28,156 nucleotides of DNA. Origin: JAQUGA01 sp964521105. GTDB taxonomy: Bacteria > Bacteroidota > Bacteroidia > Bacteroidales > WCHB1-69. Location: assembly GCA_964521105.1 (NCBI GenBank), contig CAZFPO010000027.1:1-28156 (forward strand), given 5' to 3'. Below the pieces are notes generated by a model. The model did no database searches and was not told where the DNA came from. It worked only from the letters and a program-made list of their open reading frames with translations. Position numbers and translations under genes: made by a program. This document shows, piece after piece, positions 1-8,345 of the stretch; position 1 is the stretch's first letter, and each line of letters begins with the position of its first letter.

Positions 1-2
1 AA

Positions 3-44
3 GACTTAGCGACTGTTCCAATTCGCCTCAATGAATTAATTTAG
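3..44 (+). CDS. Possible C-terminal tail of a gene cut by the left window edge
   Basis: Frame 3 is open from the first base and reads a short peptide (DLATVPIRLNELI) ending at TAG. A GC-paired hairpin (GCCC, loop CACA, GGGC at 109-120) lies about 65 bp downstream and could belong to its terminator, although no T-run directly follows it. Only 13 residues are visible, so no family can be assigned and the frame may be open by chance. Confidence 0.2.
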   Translation, partial: DLATVPIRLNELI

Positions 45-213
45 AGACACTTAAATATTTAAACTATTCCTTTGCTTATTCTGATTGATGAAACCAAAAC
101 ATTGTTAAGCCCCACAGGGCAATCGATTGAAGGATTTTTTTAGGGTTATTGTGAGTTATTTTGAAGTGCATTTTTAGCTAACTCAAAAAACAAATAATAC
201 GAATATAGCATCT

Positions 214-945
214 TCAAAATTTATAAAATTTAATTAGTTCTAAGAAAAAACCTTTGTTTACAACTTCCATTTTTTGAGAATAATTCAAATTGTAAAAATT
301 TTTCTGAAAAAGTATAGCGGATAGACTATCATTATACTGATTTCTTAATTGCCGAATCAGATGTATTGCATCAAACATTTTTTTCCACATTAATGGAGAA
401 TAAACATCAATTTCAGAAGTATTAAAATGTAACAAAAAAACGAATTTCAATTTAACATCATTGTCCCGACTACATTTTTTAATCATCCTACAATGCTCAT
501 TAAACGCAAGTATTAATGCGTTGAAATCTTTTTGATTCCAAAACTTATCCTTAATAAAAATTGTATCACTACTTTTAATATAAATGTTAAAAGCATATCT
601 ATTGCAACCATTGTCTTTGTTTTTAATATAAGTATAAAAAACAATATTCTTGTCAGGAATTAATTCAATTAATGTACTTAAAGCATATTCGTAATTATTT
701 GCATATAATGTATCTCTAATTTTCAAAACATAATGTGTAAACATATTACTGTTCCTGTTTACATATGCTTTTTCAAAAATATCAGCAAATGTCTTAAATT
801 TTATTGCATTAGAAGCTAAAGTAACATTACAATTGCAAAGTTCCACAACAAGAAATAATGAGAATATCAATTTTTGAAGTAGTTTTTTATTGGTTTGTTG
901 AGGAGCTTGCATGGCTTGAAGAGAATATTCATGATATTTTATCAT
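214..945 (-). CDS. Unknown exported or membrane-anchored protein, 243 aa
   Basis: I do not recognise this protein. It has a polar, Gln/Lys-rich N-terminus, one hydrophobic segment at about residues 25-44, and then a mixed polar region rich in Lys, Asn, Phe and Tyr. That pattern fits a signal anchor or an uncleaved signal peptide. The start codon overlaps the stop of the gene upstream on the same strand (942-1313) as ATGA, so the two are very probably translated together. A later Met at residue 12 would also leave the hydrophobic segment intact, so the exact start is uncertain. No enzymatic motif is visible. Base composition is AT-rich like the surrounding genes. Confidence 0.6.
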   Translation of the reverse strand: MIKYHEYSLQAMQAPQQTNKKLLQKLIFSLFLVVELCNCNVTLASNAIKFKTFADIFEKAYVNRNSNMFTHYVLKIRDTLYANNYEYALSTLIELIPDKNIVFYTYIKNKDNGCNRYAFNIYIKSSDTIFIKDKFWNQKDFNALILAFNEHCRMIKKCSRDNDVKLKFVFLLHFNTSEIDVYSPLMWKKMFDAIHLIRQLRNQYNDSLSAILFQKNFYNLNYSQKMEVVNKGFFLELIKFYKF

Positions 946-1313
946 ATTTTCACCCTAATTTTATTTTTATATTTTAATTGCAAATCGCCATATTTTCCAA
1001 ATATATGAATATATTTTGTTTTAACGTCTTTAATGTTAAACACCTTGCTTTCTTTTCTCCTGAAAAGAGAATATACTTCAATTTTAAATTCTTCGGTATT
1101 ATCTCTGACAATAAATTCAACAGGATATAAATTCCGTCCATCTTTTTTAGATATAATCGAAAAACTTTCATTTTTCATGTCAATCACTAAAATCTTTCTA
1201 ATCCTAAAATCAAAACCACATTGAAAATAAAGTGTATCAATAATATTTTGAGAAAACAAAACATTAATATTTAAAGCAAAAAAAGTAAACAAAATGAATA
1301 TTCTTTTAAACAT
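942..1313 (-). CDS. Unknown small exported protein, 123 aa
   Basis: The N-terminus (MFKRIFILFTFFALNINVLF) is a clear Sec-type signal peptide, with probable cleavage after the Ser of FSQ at residue 21-22. The mature part is about 100 residues and predicted to be mostly beta, with alternating hydrophobic and charged residues and a basic C-terminus ending KYKNKIRVKI. No family is recognised. It is the first gene of a two-gene unit: its TGA overlaps the ATG of the next gene (214-945) by 4 bp, and the sequence before that ATG (AGGGTGAAAAT) could serve as a weak ribosome-binding site. Function is unknown; the coupling suggests the two products act together in the envelope. Confidence 0.6.
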   Translation of the reverse strand: MFKRIFILFTFFALNINVLFSQNIIDTLYFQCGFDFRIRKILVIDMKNESFSIISKKDGRNLYPVEFIVRDNTEEFKIEVYSLFRRKESKVFNIKDVKTKYIHIFGKYGDLQLKYKNKIRVKI

Positions 1314-1508
1314 AATCTTTAATGTATGTATCTTTTAGTATTTATATAATTTGTGGTATTGTGTCTAAATTCCATCTTTTACCCAAGCGTGTATAATACT
1401 CTGAAGTTCTTCCATCTATCGATAAACTAAACGAATATTGGAAGTTATATTTTGAAAAATTGCTCAATTGGAAATGTTTTTGTAAAAATACTAAAATTGT
1501 CTTACCAC

Positions 1509-1545
1509 TTTTTTGCTTGATCAAAAAAGTTGCAAAAAAATCAAG
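1509..1545. repeat. AT-rich nested inverted repeat, start of a non-coding repeat region
   Basis: TTTTTTGC (1509-1516) is the reverse complement of GCAAAAAA (1532-1539), and CTTGAT (1516-1521) is the reverse complement of ATCAAG (1540-1545), so two alternative stems are nested. From memory, similar intergenic sequences with TTGATCAAAAAA recur in Bacteroidota genomes, but I cannot check copy number here. It opens a stretch of about 460 bp without a convincing gene (roughly 1501-1969). Confidence 0.5.
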
Positions 1546-1582
1546 AAAAAAATAACGCTATCCCCCCGCTCTGAGTTTCATC

Positions 1583-1646
1583 TGCAAATCTAAAAAAAGG
1601 AGTGCCTGCAAGGCAGTCACGGTGCAAGCACTTTTTAAGATTTGCA
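1583..1646. repeat. Structured non-coding element with 9-bp outer stem
   Basis: TGCAAATCT (1583-1591) pairs perfectly with AGATTTGCA (1638-1646). Inside, AGTGC (1601-1605) pairs with GCACT (1628-1632), and AAAA before it can pair with the TTTT after it across a two-base bulge. The apical part contains TGCC/GGCA around TGCAA. The whole 64-bp block can fold as one long hairpin on either strand. It could be a small RNA, an extragenic palindromic repeat, or a relic of a mobile element. Confidence 0.5.
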
Positions 1647-1683
1647 ACGATTCAACTCATTCACACAATCGCCACGCCCGCGC

Positions 1684-1700
1684 TCCGCCCAGCTGGCGGA
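1684..1700. repeat. GC-rich hairpin (TCCGCC / GGCGGA)
   Basis: TCCGCC (1684-1689) and GGCGGA (1695-1700) form a 6-bp, almost all-GC stem with the loop CAGCT. It sits in a locally GC-rich patch (about 1660-1700) that contrasts strongly with the AT-rich coding regions on both sides. The composition suggests an inserted or selectively maintained repeat rather than ordinary intergenic DNA. Confidence 0.45.
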
Positions 1701-1816
1701 TTCATTTGCCTACGCACAATTTTAGCAATTTTAGTATTTTTAGATTTTAAAGGAATCCACTCTTTGTTCGGATGCATCAGTTTGATTACGCTATCGCGGT
1801 TAAAAAACTGGACGAC

Positions 1817-1903
1817 GAGCGTAGTCGAGACGTGCGAATCCAGGTATTAAAGCTCTATCCATGGCTTCTCGACTCCGCTCGACGACCAAAAACGACTCCG
1901 CTC
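1817..1903. repeat. REP-like imperfect inverted repeat with a third half-copy
   Basis: GAGCGTAGTCGAGA (1817-1830) is the reverse complement of TCTCGACTCCGCTC (1867-1880) except for one base, leaving a 36-bp loop. A third copy of the half-site, CGACTCCGCTC, is at 1893-1903. Motifs of the form CTTCGACTCCGCTCA are, from memory, abundant extragenic repeats in some Bacteroidota. The element ends about 65 bp downstream of the tsaD stop codon, so it could also act as a transcript end or RNA-stabilising structure for tsaD. Confidence 0.5.
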
Positions 1904-1969
1904 AATTTTCCAATAAATCTTCAGCGTCCGCTCCTCTTAGGAAAGGACTTGAGCTGAGGTCAACAAAAA

Positions 1970-2992
1970 TTAACCTTTGCCATATCTAGTATAAGGAGTG
2001 GAACTTAAATTACAAAATTCGCCTTTTAGATATTTAAAATAGCCAACAATAGCAATCATAGCCGCATTATCGGTAGTAAACTGTAAAGGTGGCAGAAACA
2101 ATTTCCAATTTTCATTTTGAGCTATTTGAGTAAATTGTTTTCGCAATTCAGAATTTGCCGAAACACCGCCTGCAATAGCAAGTTGTTTTATGTTTAGATG
2201 CTTCGCAGCTGCTATTGTTTTGGAGGTAAGCGAATGAATAATAGCATGTTGAATGGAAGCTGCTAAATCAGCTTTATGATGTTCGATAAAATGCTCGTCT
2301 TTTTTTAAATTATCTCTCAAAAAATACAAAAAGGATGTTTTTAAACCGGAAAAACTAAAGTCGAAATTGGGCATATGGGCTTCCGAAAACCTGAATGCCA
2401 GAGGATTGCCTTCCATCGCTAGCGTATCGATAAGGGGTCCACCGGGATATGGCAATCCTAATATTTTGGCAGCTTTATCAAATGCTTCTCCAGCGGCATC
2501 ATCTATGGTTTGTCCAATTACTTCGAAATCGAAATAATCTTTTATTAATAAAATTTGAGTATGACCACCCGAAACAGTAAGACACAAAAAAGGAAATTTT
2601 GGAATCTCTTTTTTAGCTTCTGGAAGCTGAACAAAATGAGCTAAAACGTGAGCTTGCAAGTGATCCACTTCAATTAATGGCACCTTTAATCCTAACGATA
2701 ATGCCTTGGCAAACGAAGATCCAACAAGTAATGAACCTAAAAGTCCTGGACCTCGAGTAAAAGCAATTGCACTAATCTGACTTTTGCTTATATTTGCATT
2801 CTTAATTGCAGTGTCGATGACTGGAACTATATTTTGCAAATGCGAACGTGAAGCTAGTTCAGGTACTACACCGCCATACTGTTCGTGAATTTTTTGACTT
2901 GAAATTATGTTAGAGCATAGAAATGAATCTTTTAAAATAGCTGCGGATGTATCATCGCAAGACGATTCTATGCCTAAAATGTATGAACTCAT
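1970..2992 (-). CDS. tsaD: tRNA N6-adenosine threonylcarbamoyltransferase TsaD
   Basis: TsaD transfers the threonylcarbamoyl group from TC-AMP to A37 of tRNAs reading ANN codons, working in the cytoplasm with TsaB and TsaE. The 340-aa length is normal for the family. Visible signatures are the N-terminal ILGIESSCDDTS, the YGGVVPELASR block (about residues 39-49), the metal-binding HLQAH with His111 and His115, SGGHTQ at 131-136, the FSFSGLKT block near 192-199, GGVSAN at 285-290, and TTDNAAM with the metal-ligand-type Asp308. No key residue is missing. The gene is divergent from tamB with 12 bp between start codons, so its promoter must overlap the first codons of tamB; a TAnnTTTG box lies there (3013-3020). 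The identification is secure. Confidence 0.97.
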   Translation of the reverse strand: MSSYILGIESSCDDTSAAILKDSFLCSNIISSQKIHEQYGGVVPELASRSHLQNIVPVIDTAIKNANISKSQISAIAFTRGPGLLGSLLVGSSFAKALSLGLKVPLIEVDHLQAHVLAHFVQLPEAKKEIPKFPFLCLTVSGGHTQILLIKDYFDFEVIGQTIDDAAGEAFDKAAKILGLPYPGGPLIDTLAMEGNPLAFRFSEAHMPNFDFSFSGLKTSFLYFLRDNLKKDEHFIEHHKADLAASIQHAIIHSLTSKTIAAAKHLNIKQLAIAGGVSANSELRKQFTQIAQNENWKLFLPPLQFTTDNAAMIAIVGYFKYLKGEFCNLSSTPYTRYGKG

Positions 2993-3004
2993 AAAAATAT
3001 TGTT

Positions 3005-6000
3005 TTGAAAGGCAAAGTTATTAAAATAATAAAACGAACCGCTTTATGGACTTCAGTTTCCATGGCATCTCTTATTATTTTAACCATAATACTTATTCAA
3101 ATTCCCTTTATTCAAACTATAATTGCTCATCGCATTGCAGATAATTTGTCGGAAAAACTTGGAGTAGAAGTAAGTATTGGTAAAGTAAGTTTATCCATTT
3201 TATTAAATGTTTCATTTTCCGATTTATCCATAAAAGATAAACACCATCATAATTTAATAAAAGTGGACGAAGCATTCGCCTTTGTTAGCGATATTTCGTT
3301 TAGAAATAAAAACATAAAATTCAGTAAAATCACACTTATTTGCCCAGATATTTATCTGCGAAAATATAAAAATGACTCTACCTATAATTATCAATTTTTA
3401 GTTGATTACTTTAGTTCACCTACGAAAACAGAATCCAAAAATCCATGGACTTTTTCGTTCGGAAATTTTGATTTATTGCGTGGAAAATTTCAGTATTTGA
3501 ACGATAACAAACTCACAACTGATAGTAATTTAATTGACTTTAATAATTTAAAATTATCAAATTTCAACATTTCACTATCCGACTTTACTTCAAAAAGCGA
3601 TTCAATTCAAGTTTGTTTATCTAATTTCTCGGTATACGATAGTAGTGGATTTTATATTAATAAACTGCAATCAATTATTTCATTAACAAATACAGAAATA
3701 CATTTTAAAAATACAAATTTATCAACCTTTCGGTCCAACTTGTTTTTCGATTTAAGTTGTAAATTTGATTCTCTTTCGGATTTCAACGATTTTACAAATA
3801 AAGTTTCGCTTAATTTAGCACTATTCACTTCAAAAATCAATTCACAAGACATTGGTTTTTTTGTACCTAATTTAGGCAAGTTTAACAATTCATTTAGTGC
3901 CTCGCTAAATTTGAAAGGAAAAATTAAACGTTTAGTAATTAAAGATATCAACCTGAAATTTAATTCCGAAACAAAACTTTTAGCTAATCTTACACTAAAC
4001 GGATTACCCAACATTGACGAAACATTTATCGATTTCAACATTAAAGAATTTGAAACAAATATTGACGACATCCGAAAAATAAATTTGCCAAATAATAAAA
4101 ACATATCTCTACCTATTAATTTGTTTATTGCTAAAAAAATAAACATTAAAGGTGTTTTTACTGGTTTTATAAACGACTTTGTTGCAAATGCTCGTTTTAA
4201 AACCGCAGCCGGAACACTGATTACCGATTTAAATCTAAAAACAATTGGTAAAACCATGACATACAACGGTAAAGTTGCTTCTGAGAATCTAAATCCTTCT
4301 CTGTTTATTACCGACTTAAAAGACATTAATTCAATAACATTTGAAGCCGAAATTAATGGTTCAGGAAATAAATTAAGCAATTTAGAACTTGAATTTGATG
4401 GTGCTATACAAAATGTTTTGTTATTAAATAAAACGAACATTAACAACATATTTTTAAAAGGGGAATTGATAAATCAATTTTTGTCAGCTAATGTTACGGT
4501 TGATGACCCAAATCTTAATTTTTCATTTGACGGCAATGCTAATTTAGTTAAAGGAAATGAATCATACTCATTTTTTAGTAGCATTAAAACAGCAAAAATT
4601 GCTAAACTGAATTTAACGGATAGAGCAAAAGATAGTGAAATTAAAACTCAAATTTGGGTTGACGTTAAAGGGAATAATCTTAATGATTTTATTGGAAAAA
4701 TTAAACTTCAAAATTTCGCATATACCGAAAATAAACAAGACTATAAAATTAATGAGTTAAATATTCGTTCAAGTGTTGATTTTATGGGAATGAAAAACAT
4801 TCAAATAATTTCCGATTGGATAAACATTGATGTAGCAGGTAAATTTTTACTGTCCGACATTGGTGCAATTGCCGATAACATATTACAAAAGTATTTACCT
4901 TCGTTATCGAACCAACATTTAATTACTAATAACCTAAATTCAATAACCGACTCTAAAAAAGTAAAAGAAAAAACAAAATCAACAAAACCGGTTATTCTTA
5001 AATCAGAAAACCGATATTTAAGTTTTGACATTAATGTTTTAGATGCTAAACCAGTTACGGATTTGTTTTTAAAAGATTTGAAAATTTCAAACAACACCAC
5101 TATTAGTGGATTTTTAAACGCCCAAAACAAAACAATAAATTGTAACATGGATGCCGAATCTATTACAATGTCAGGAATTGAATTTACAAACTTCCACCTG
5201 AATACAAACACTTTAACTAATTTACTTAAAGTAAATCTTAATAGTGATTTCATACAGCTTAGTAAAGGCGATTCGATATTTTTAAAGAATTTTGTTTTTC
5301 AAGGAGACTTAATTAACGACAGCATTCATTATAGTATTGGCTGGAATGGGTCAAATAACAACACTCGAAAAAATTACTCCGAAATAAATGGCGAAGCTCA
5401 ACTTTTAAGTAATAATGTATTTAAAACAAAAATTTATGAGTCGAAAATTGTAATTAACGACTCGGTATGGACCATAGAAGCAGGAAATTCTTTCGTGTTT
5501 TCTAAAGATGAATATCAAATAAACAAATTGTTGTTTACAAGCAAAAATAAATATATTTTGATTAACGGAATGTTATCAAAAGACCCACTTAAAACACTTA
5601 ATATTGAACTAAAAAACTTTAATATTTCGGAGGTTGACCCACTTACCGATTTACGCCAATTTGATTTAGATGGAATTTTAAATGGTAGCATTGAAATTGT
5701 GGATGCTTTTAATAAAATAAGTTTAATTACAAACCTAAAAATCAAAAACTTAGGTTTGAATAGTCAAAAACTTGGCGATGCCGAAATTGTTTCGGTTTGG
5801 GACCATCGAAAAAAAGGACTATTTATTAATGCTGAGATTATTTTTAAAGGAAATGTTAGCGAAAATCGACCTGTTGCCATACAAGGTTACTACTACCCTT
5901 CAACCGATTCATTAGACTTAACTGCCGATTTACTAAATTTTAGACTAAAAGCCATCGAAAAATACCTCAGTGCCGTTTTATACAAACTAGAAGGTTTTGC

Positions 6001-7528
6001 AAGTGGAAAATTAAATATTTTTGGCACGCTTAACCGCCCTGAAATGGCTGGAAATATTAAACTTATGCGAACTACTGTTGGTGTTAAAGAGTTGAATACT
6101 GAATACACTATTACTCATCAAATTACACTTGAGAGTAAACGAATTGTTTTTAACGATGTTCACGTGCTCGATAGCGAAGGAAATGTTGGAATATTAAGTG
6201 GTTATGTAACCCATAAAGATTTCAAAAACATTTATGTTGACTTAGCCATTAAAGCGACCAATTTAATGGCTCTAAATACCAACCAAACTATGAATGAGCT
6301 TTTTTATGGAAAAGTTTTTGGAACAGGACTGGTTGAAATAAAAGGACCTTCGGAAAATATTGTTATTAATGCACAAATAACATCCGATAAAAACACCGAA
6401 CTGTATATTCCTATTTCCTATGCTACTAGTGTATCCGAACAATCCTTTATTAAATTTGCAAATCCTAAAGATAAAAAAATCGACTCCACAGATAATAAAA
6501 TCCATCAAAATATTTCTGGTATACAAATGAATTTTTTAATTAATGTAAATCCAAATGCACGTTTCACAATATTTTTAGATCCTTCTACTGGTGGAACCAT
6601 TAAAGGTTCGGGCGAAGGTACTTTAAGAATGGAAATTAATACAAATGGGGAATTTAATATGTACGGAATTTATAAAGTTACCGAAGGTGAATATTTAATG
6701 ACCCTAAAAGATGTTATTAATAAGAAATTTATCATCGAAGATGGTGGAATTATTCAATGGAATGGCGATCCTGTTGATGCCGATATTAATATTAAAGCAA
6801 TTTACAAAACCAGAGCATCAATAGCAACGTTATTAGGTGTAGACTCTACTGGCACTTCGTCTAACTCTTCTTCTACTTCGCGTAGAATACCAGTAAACAG
6901 CGAACTATATCTTACCGGAAAACTTATGAACCCTAATGTTAGCTTTGGCATATCATTACCCTCGGCAGACAACACTACAAAAACTTTTTTTTATAATATG
7001 CTTGATACAACCAACGACCAAAGTATGATTCGTCAAACTTTTTCATTACTTCTTTTTGGTCGCTTTGAGTCGGAAAAAGCACAATACGGAAATATGATGA
7101 GCGAAGGAATTGGCTCTTCCTCCCTCGACATGGTCACAAGCCAATTAAGTAGTTTGATTTCACAATATAGCAAAGGGGTAGATATTGGAGTCAAATATCG
7201 GCAAGGTGATGCAACTTACAGCGAAGAAATTCAAGTAAATATGTCAACCGAGCTTTTCAACGAACGATTAATCATCGATGGGAATTTAGGTGTTGGTGGA
7301 CAAAATGTTTATCAACAAAATGCCAATCAAATTGTAGGAGATGTTAAAGTTGAATATAAAGTTACAGAAGATGGGAAAATTAGAGTAAAAGCATTTAATC
7401 AACAAAACAACAACGAGTTTACTAACATTAACGCACCATACACCCAAGGCTTAGCATTAGTATATCGAAAAGATTTTAATACTTTTAAAGAATTATTTAA
7501 ACGAAATAAAAAACGAAAAAAGAAATAA
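3005..7528 (+). CDS. tamB: Translocation and assembly module protein TamB (DUF490 / AsmA-like)
   Basis: A 1507-residue inner-membrane-anchored periplasmic protein. In the TamB/AsmA-like superfamily such proteins form long beta-groove bridges linked to outer-membrane protein assembly and lipid transport. After a Lys/Arg-rich start there is one membrane segment (about residues 17-38), then a very long run of beta-strand-type repeats, and a C-terminal TamB domain (about 1050-1490) containing DPVDADINIKA near residue 1255, PVNSELYLTGKLMNP near 1295 and the SLLLFGRF region near 1350. It ends in a basic tail. The frame opens only 18 bp upstream, after an in-frame TGA, and has no ATG before residue 20. 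TTG at 3005 is therefore the best start, because it keeps the charged residues before the membrane helix. The tsaD neighbour is, from memory, a common arrangement in this phylum. Confidence 0.92.
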   Translation: MKGKVIKIIKRTALWTSVSMASLIILTIILIQIPFIQTIIAHRIADNLSEKLGVEVSIGKVSLSILLNVSFSDLSIKDKHHHNLIKVDEAFAFVSDISFRNKNIKFSKITLICPDIYLRKYKNDSTYNYQFLVDYFSSPTKTESKNPWTFSFGNFDLLRGKFQYLNDNKLTTDSNLIDFNNLKLSNFNISLSDFTSKSDSIQVCLSNFSVYDSSGFYINKLQSIISLTNTEIHFKNTNLSTFRSNLFFDLSCKFDSLSDFNDFTNKVSLNLALFTSKINSQDIGFFVPNLGKFNNSFSASLNLKGKIKRLVIKDINLKFNSETKLLANLTLNGLPNIDETFIDFNIKEFETNIDDIRKINLPNNKNISLPINLFIAKKINIKGVFTGFINDFVANARFKTAAGTLITDLNLKTIGKTMTYNGKVASENLNPSLFITDLKDINSITFEAEINGSGNKLSNLELEFDGAIQNVLLLNKTNINNIFLKGELINQFLSANVTVDDPNLNFSFDGNANLVKGNESYSFFSSIKTAKIAKLNLTDRAKDSEIKTQIWVDVKGNNLNDFIGKIKLQNFAYTENKQDYKINELNIRSSVDFMGMKNIQIISDWINIDVAGKFLLSDIGAIADNILQKYLPSLSNQHLITNNLNSITDSKKVKEKTKSTKPVILKSENRYLSFDINVLDAKPVTDLFLKDLKISNNTTISGFLNAQNKTINCNMDAESITMSGIEFTNFHLNTNTLTNLLKVNLNSDFIQLSKGDSIFLKNFVFQGDLINDSIHYSIGWNGSNNNTRKNYSEINGEAQLLSNNVFKTKIYESKIVINDSVWTIEAGNSFVFSKDEYQINKLLFTSKNKYILINGMLSKDPLKTLNIELKNFNISEVDPLTDLRQFDLDGILNGSIEIVDAFNKISLITNLKIKNLGLNSQKLGDAEIVSVWDHRKKGLFINAEIIFKGNVSENRPVAIQGYYYPSTDSLDLTADLLNFRLKAIEKYLSAVLYKLEGFASGKLNIFGTLNRPEMAGNIKLMRTTVGVKELNTEYTITHQITLESKRIVFNDVHVLDSEGNVGILSGYVTHKDFKNIYVDLAIKATNLMALNTNQTMNELFYGKVFGTGLVEIKGPSENIVINAQITSDKNTELYIPISYATSVSEQSFIKFANPKDKKIDSTDNKIHQNISGIQMNFLINVNPNARFTIFLDPSTGGTIKGSGEGTLRMEINTNGEFNMYGIYKVTEGEYLMTLKDVINKKFIIEDGGIIQWNGDPVDADINIKAIYKTRASIATLLGVDSTGTSSNSSSTSRRIPVNSELYLTGKLMNPNVSFGISLPSADNTTKTFFYNMLDTTNDQSMIRQTFSLLLFGRFESEKAQYGNMMSEGIGSSSLDMVTSQLSSLISQYSKGVDIGVKYRQGDATYSEEIQVNMSTELFNERLIIDGNLGVGGQNVYQQNANQIVGDVKVEYKVTEDGKIRVKAFNQQNNNEFTNINAPYTQGLALVYRKDFNTFKELFKRNKKRKKK
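3013..3020 (-). promoter_or_regulatory. Probable tsaD -7 promoter box (TAACTTTG)
   Basis: On the minus strand the sequence TAACTTTG matches the Bacteroidota -7 consensus TAnnTTTG and ends 20 bp before the tsaD ATG, which would leave a short leader of roughly 15 nt. It lies inside the first codons of tamB on the opposite strand. No clear -33 TTG was found at the expected distance. Confidence 0.45.
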
Positions 7529-7585
7529 GGTTGAAAAAACCAAGTTTATTATCGATGAGAAACCAAAATATTTTATAACTATATA

Positions 7586-8341
7586 ATGAAAACAACACTT
7601 ATTACAGGAGCAACCAGTGGCATTGGAAAAGCAATTGCTATGCGATTTGCCAAAGAAAAACATCGGCTAATTTTATGTGGTAGAAGAATGCAACGACTAA
7701 AAGAACTTGCTACAAAAATTGAAACCGAATACAACACTCAAACTCAAATTCTAAATTTTGATATCCGAATAAATTCCGAAGTAGTGGCTGCCATTAATTC
7801 GCTTCCAAGTGAATGGAAAGAAATTGATATTTTAGTAAATAACGCAGGATTAGCCTCAGGTTTAAGTACCATTCAAGAAGGCGACATCGATGATTGGGAA
7901 AAAATGATTGACACAAACATTAAAGGATTATTGTACATTACTCGTATCATCTCACCTATCATGATTAAACGAAAAAAAGGACATATCATAAACATTGGGT
8001 CAATTGCTGGTAAAGAAGTTTATCCAAATGGCAATGTTTACTGCGCAACTAAACACGCCGTAGATGCTTTAAATAAAGCAATGCGTGTAGATTTACTCCC
8101 TTACGGCATAAAAGTTACACAAATTGCACCCGGAGCTGCCGAAACTGAATTTTCGTTGGTTCGATTTCATGGAGATAAAGAAAAAGCCGATGCCGTGTAC
8201 AAGGGATATAAACCTTTATCGGGCGAAGATATTGCCGAAACTGCTTTTTTTGTAGCTAACTTACCCGAACACGTAAACATTAATGACATTATTATTGTTC
8301 CAACCGCCCAAGCGTCGACAACCGCATGGAATAAAAAATAA
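7586..8341 (+). CDS. Classical short-chain dehydrogenase/reductase, YdfG-like
   Basis: A 251-aa NAD(P)-dependent oxidoreductase of the classical SDR type, predicted cytoplasmic. The dinucleotide-binding TGATSGIG is at residues 7-14, with the basic CGRRMQR at about 31-37 that favours NADP. NNAG is at 85-88. The catalytic tetrad is Asn111, Ser139, Tyr152 and Lys156 (YCATK). The sequence resembles the YdfG / L-allo-threonine or 3-hydroxy-acid dehydrogenase branch, but the substrate cannot be fixed from sequence alone. It follows tamB by 57 bp and is followed by the DUF2851 gene with a 4-bp gap, so it is probably in an operon with at least that gene. No abnormal features. Confidence 0.9.
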   Translation: MKTTLITGATSGIGKAIAMRFAKEKHRLILCGRRMQRLKELATKIETEYNTQTQILNFDIRINSEVVAAINSLPSEWKEIDILVNNAGLASGLSTIQEGDIDDWEKMIDTNIKGLLYITRIISPIMIKRKKGHIINIGSIAGKEVYPNGNVYCATKHAVDALNKAMRVDLLPYGIKVTQIAPGAAETEFSLVRFHGDKEKADAVYKGYKPLSGEDIAETAFFVANLPEHVNINDIIIVPTAQASTTAWNKK

Positions 8342-8345
8342 TTTA

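Noticed and set aside
109..120. GCCC-CACA-GGGC hairpin considered as a rho-independent terminator
   Set aside because: The stem is only 4 bp and the next T-run begins about 16 bp later.
1342..1524. 60-aa minus-strand open frame ending WNLDTIPQII
   Set aside because: It has no signal peptide or family resemblance, and its first codons run into the AT-rich inverted repeat at 1509-1545. It might be the remnant of a broken gene, but nothing supports that positively.
1602..1957. Two overlapping plus-strand frames of 82 and 61 codons
   Set aside because: They run through the inverted-repeat region, and their composition simply reflects the GC-rich repeats; no motif or ribosome-binding site is seen.
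3652..4449. Long open frame (265 codons) antisense to tamB
   Set aside because: It lies fully inside tamB, the encoded protein is a Phe/Leu/Lys/Ser-rich low-complexity product, and tamB is well supported.
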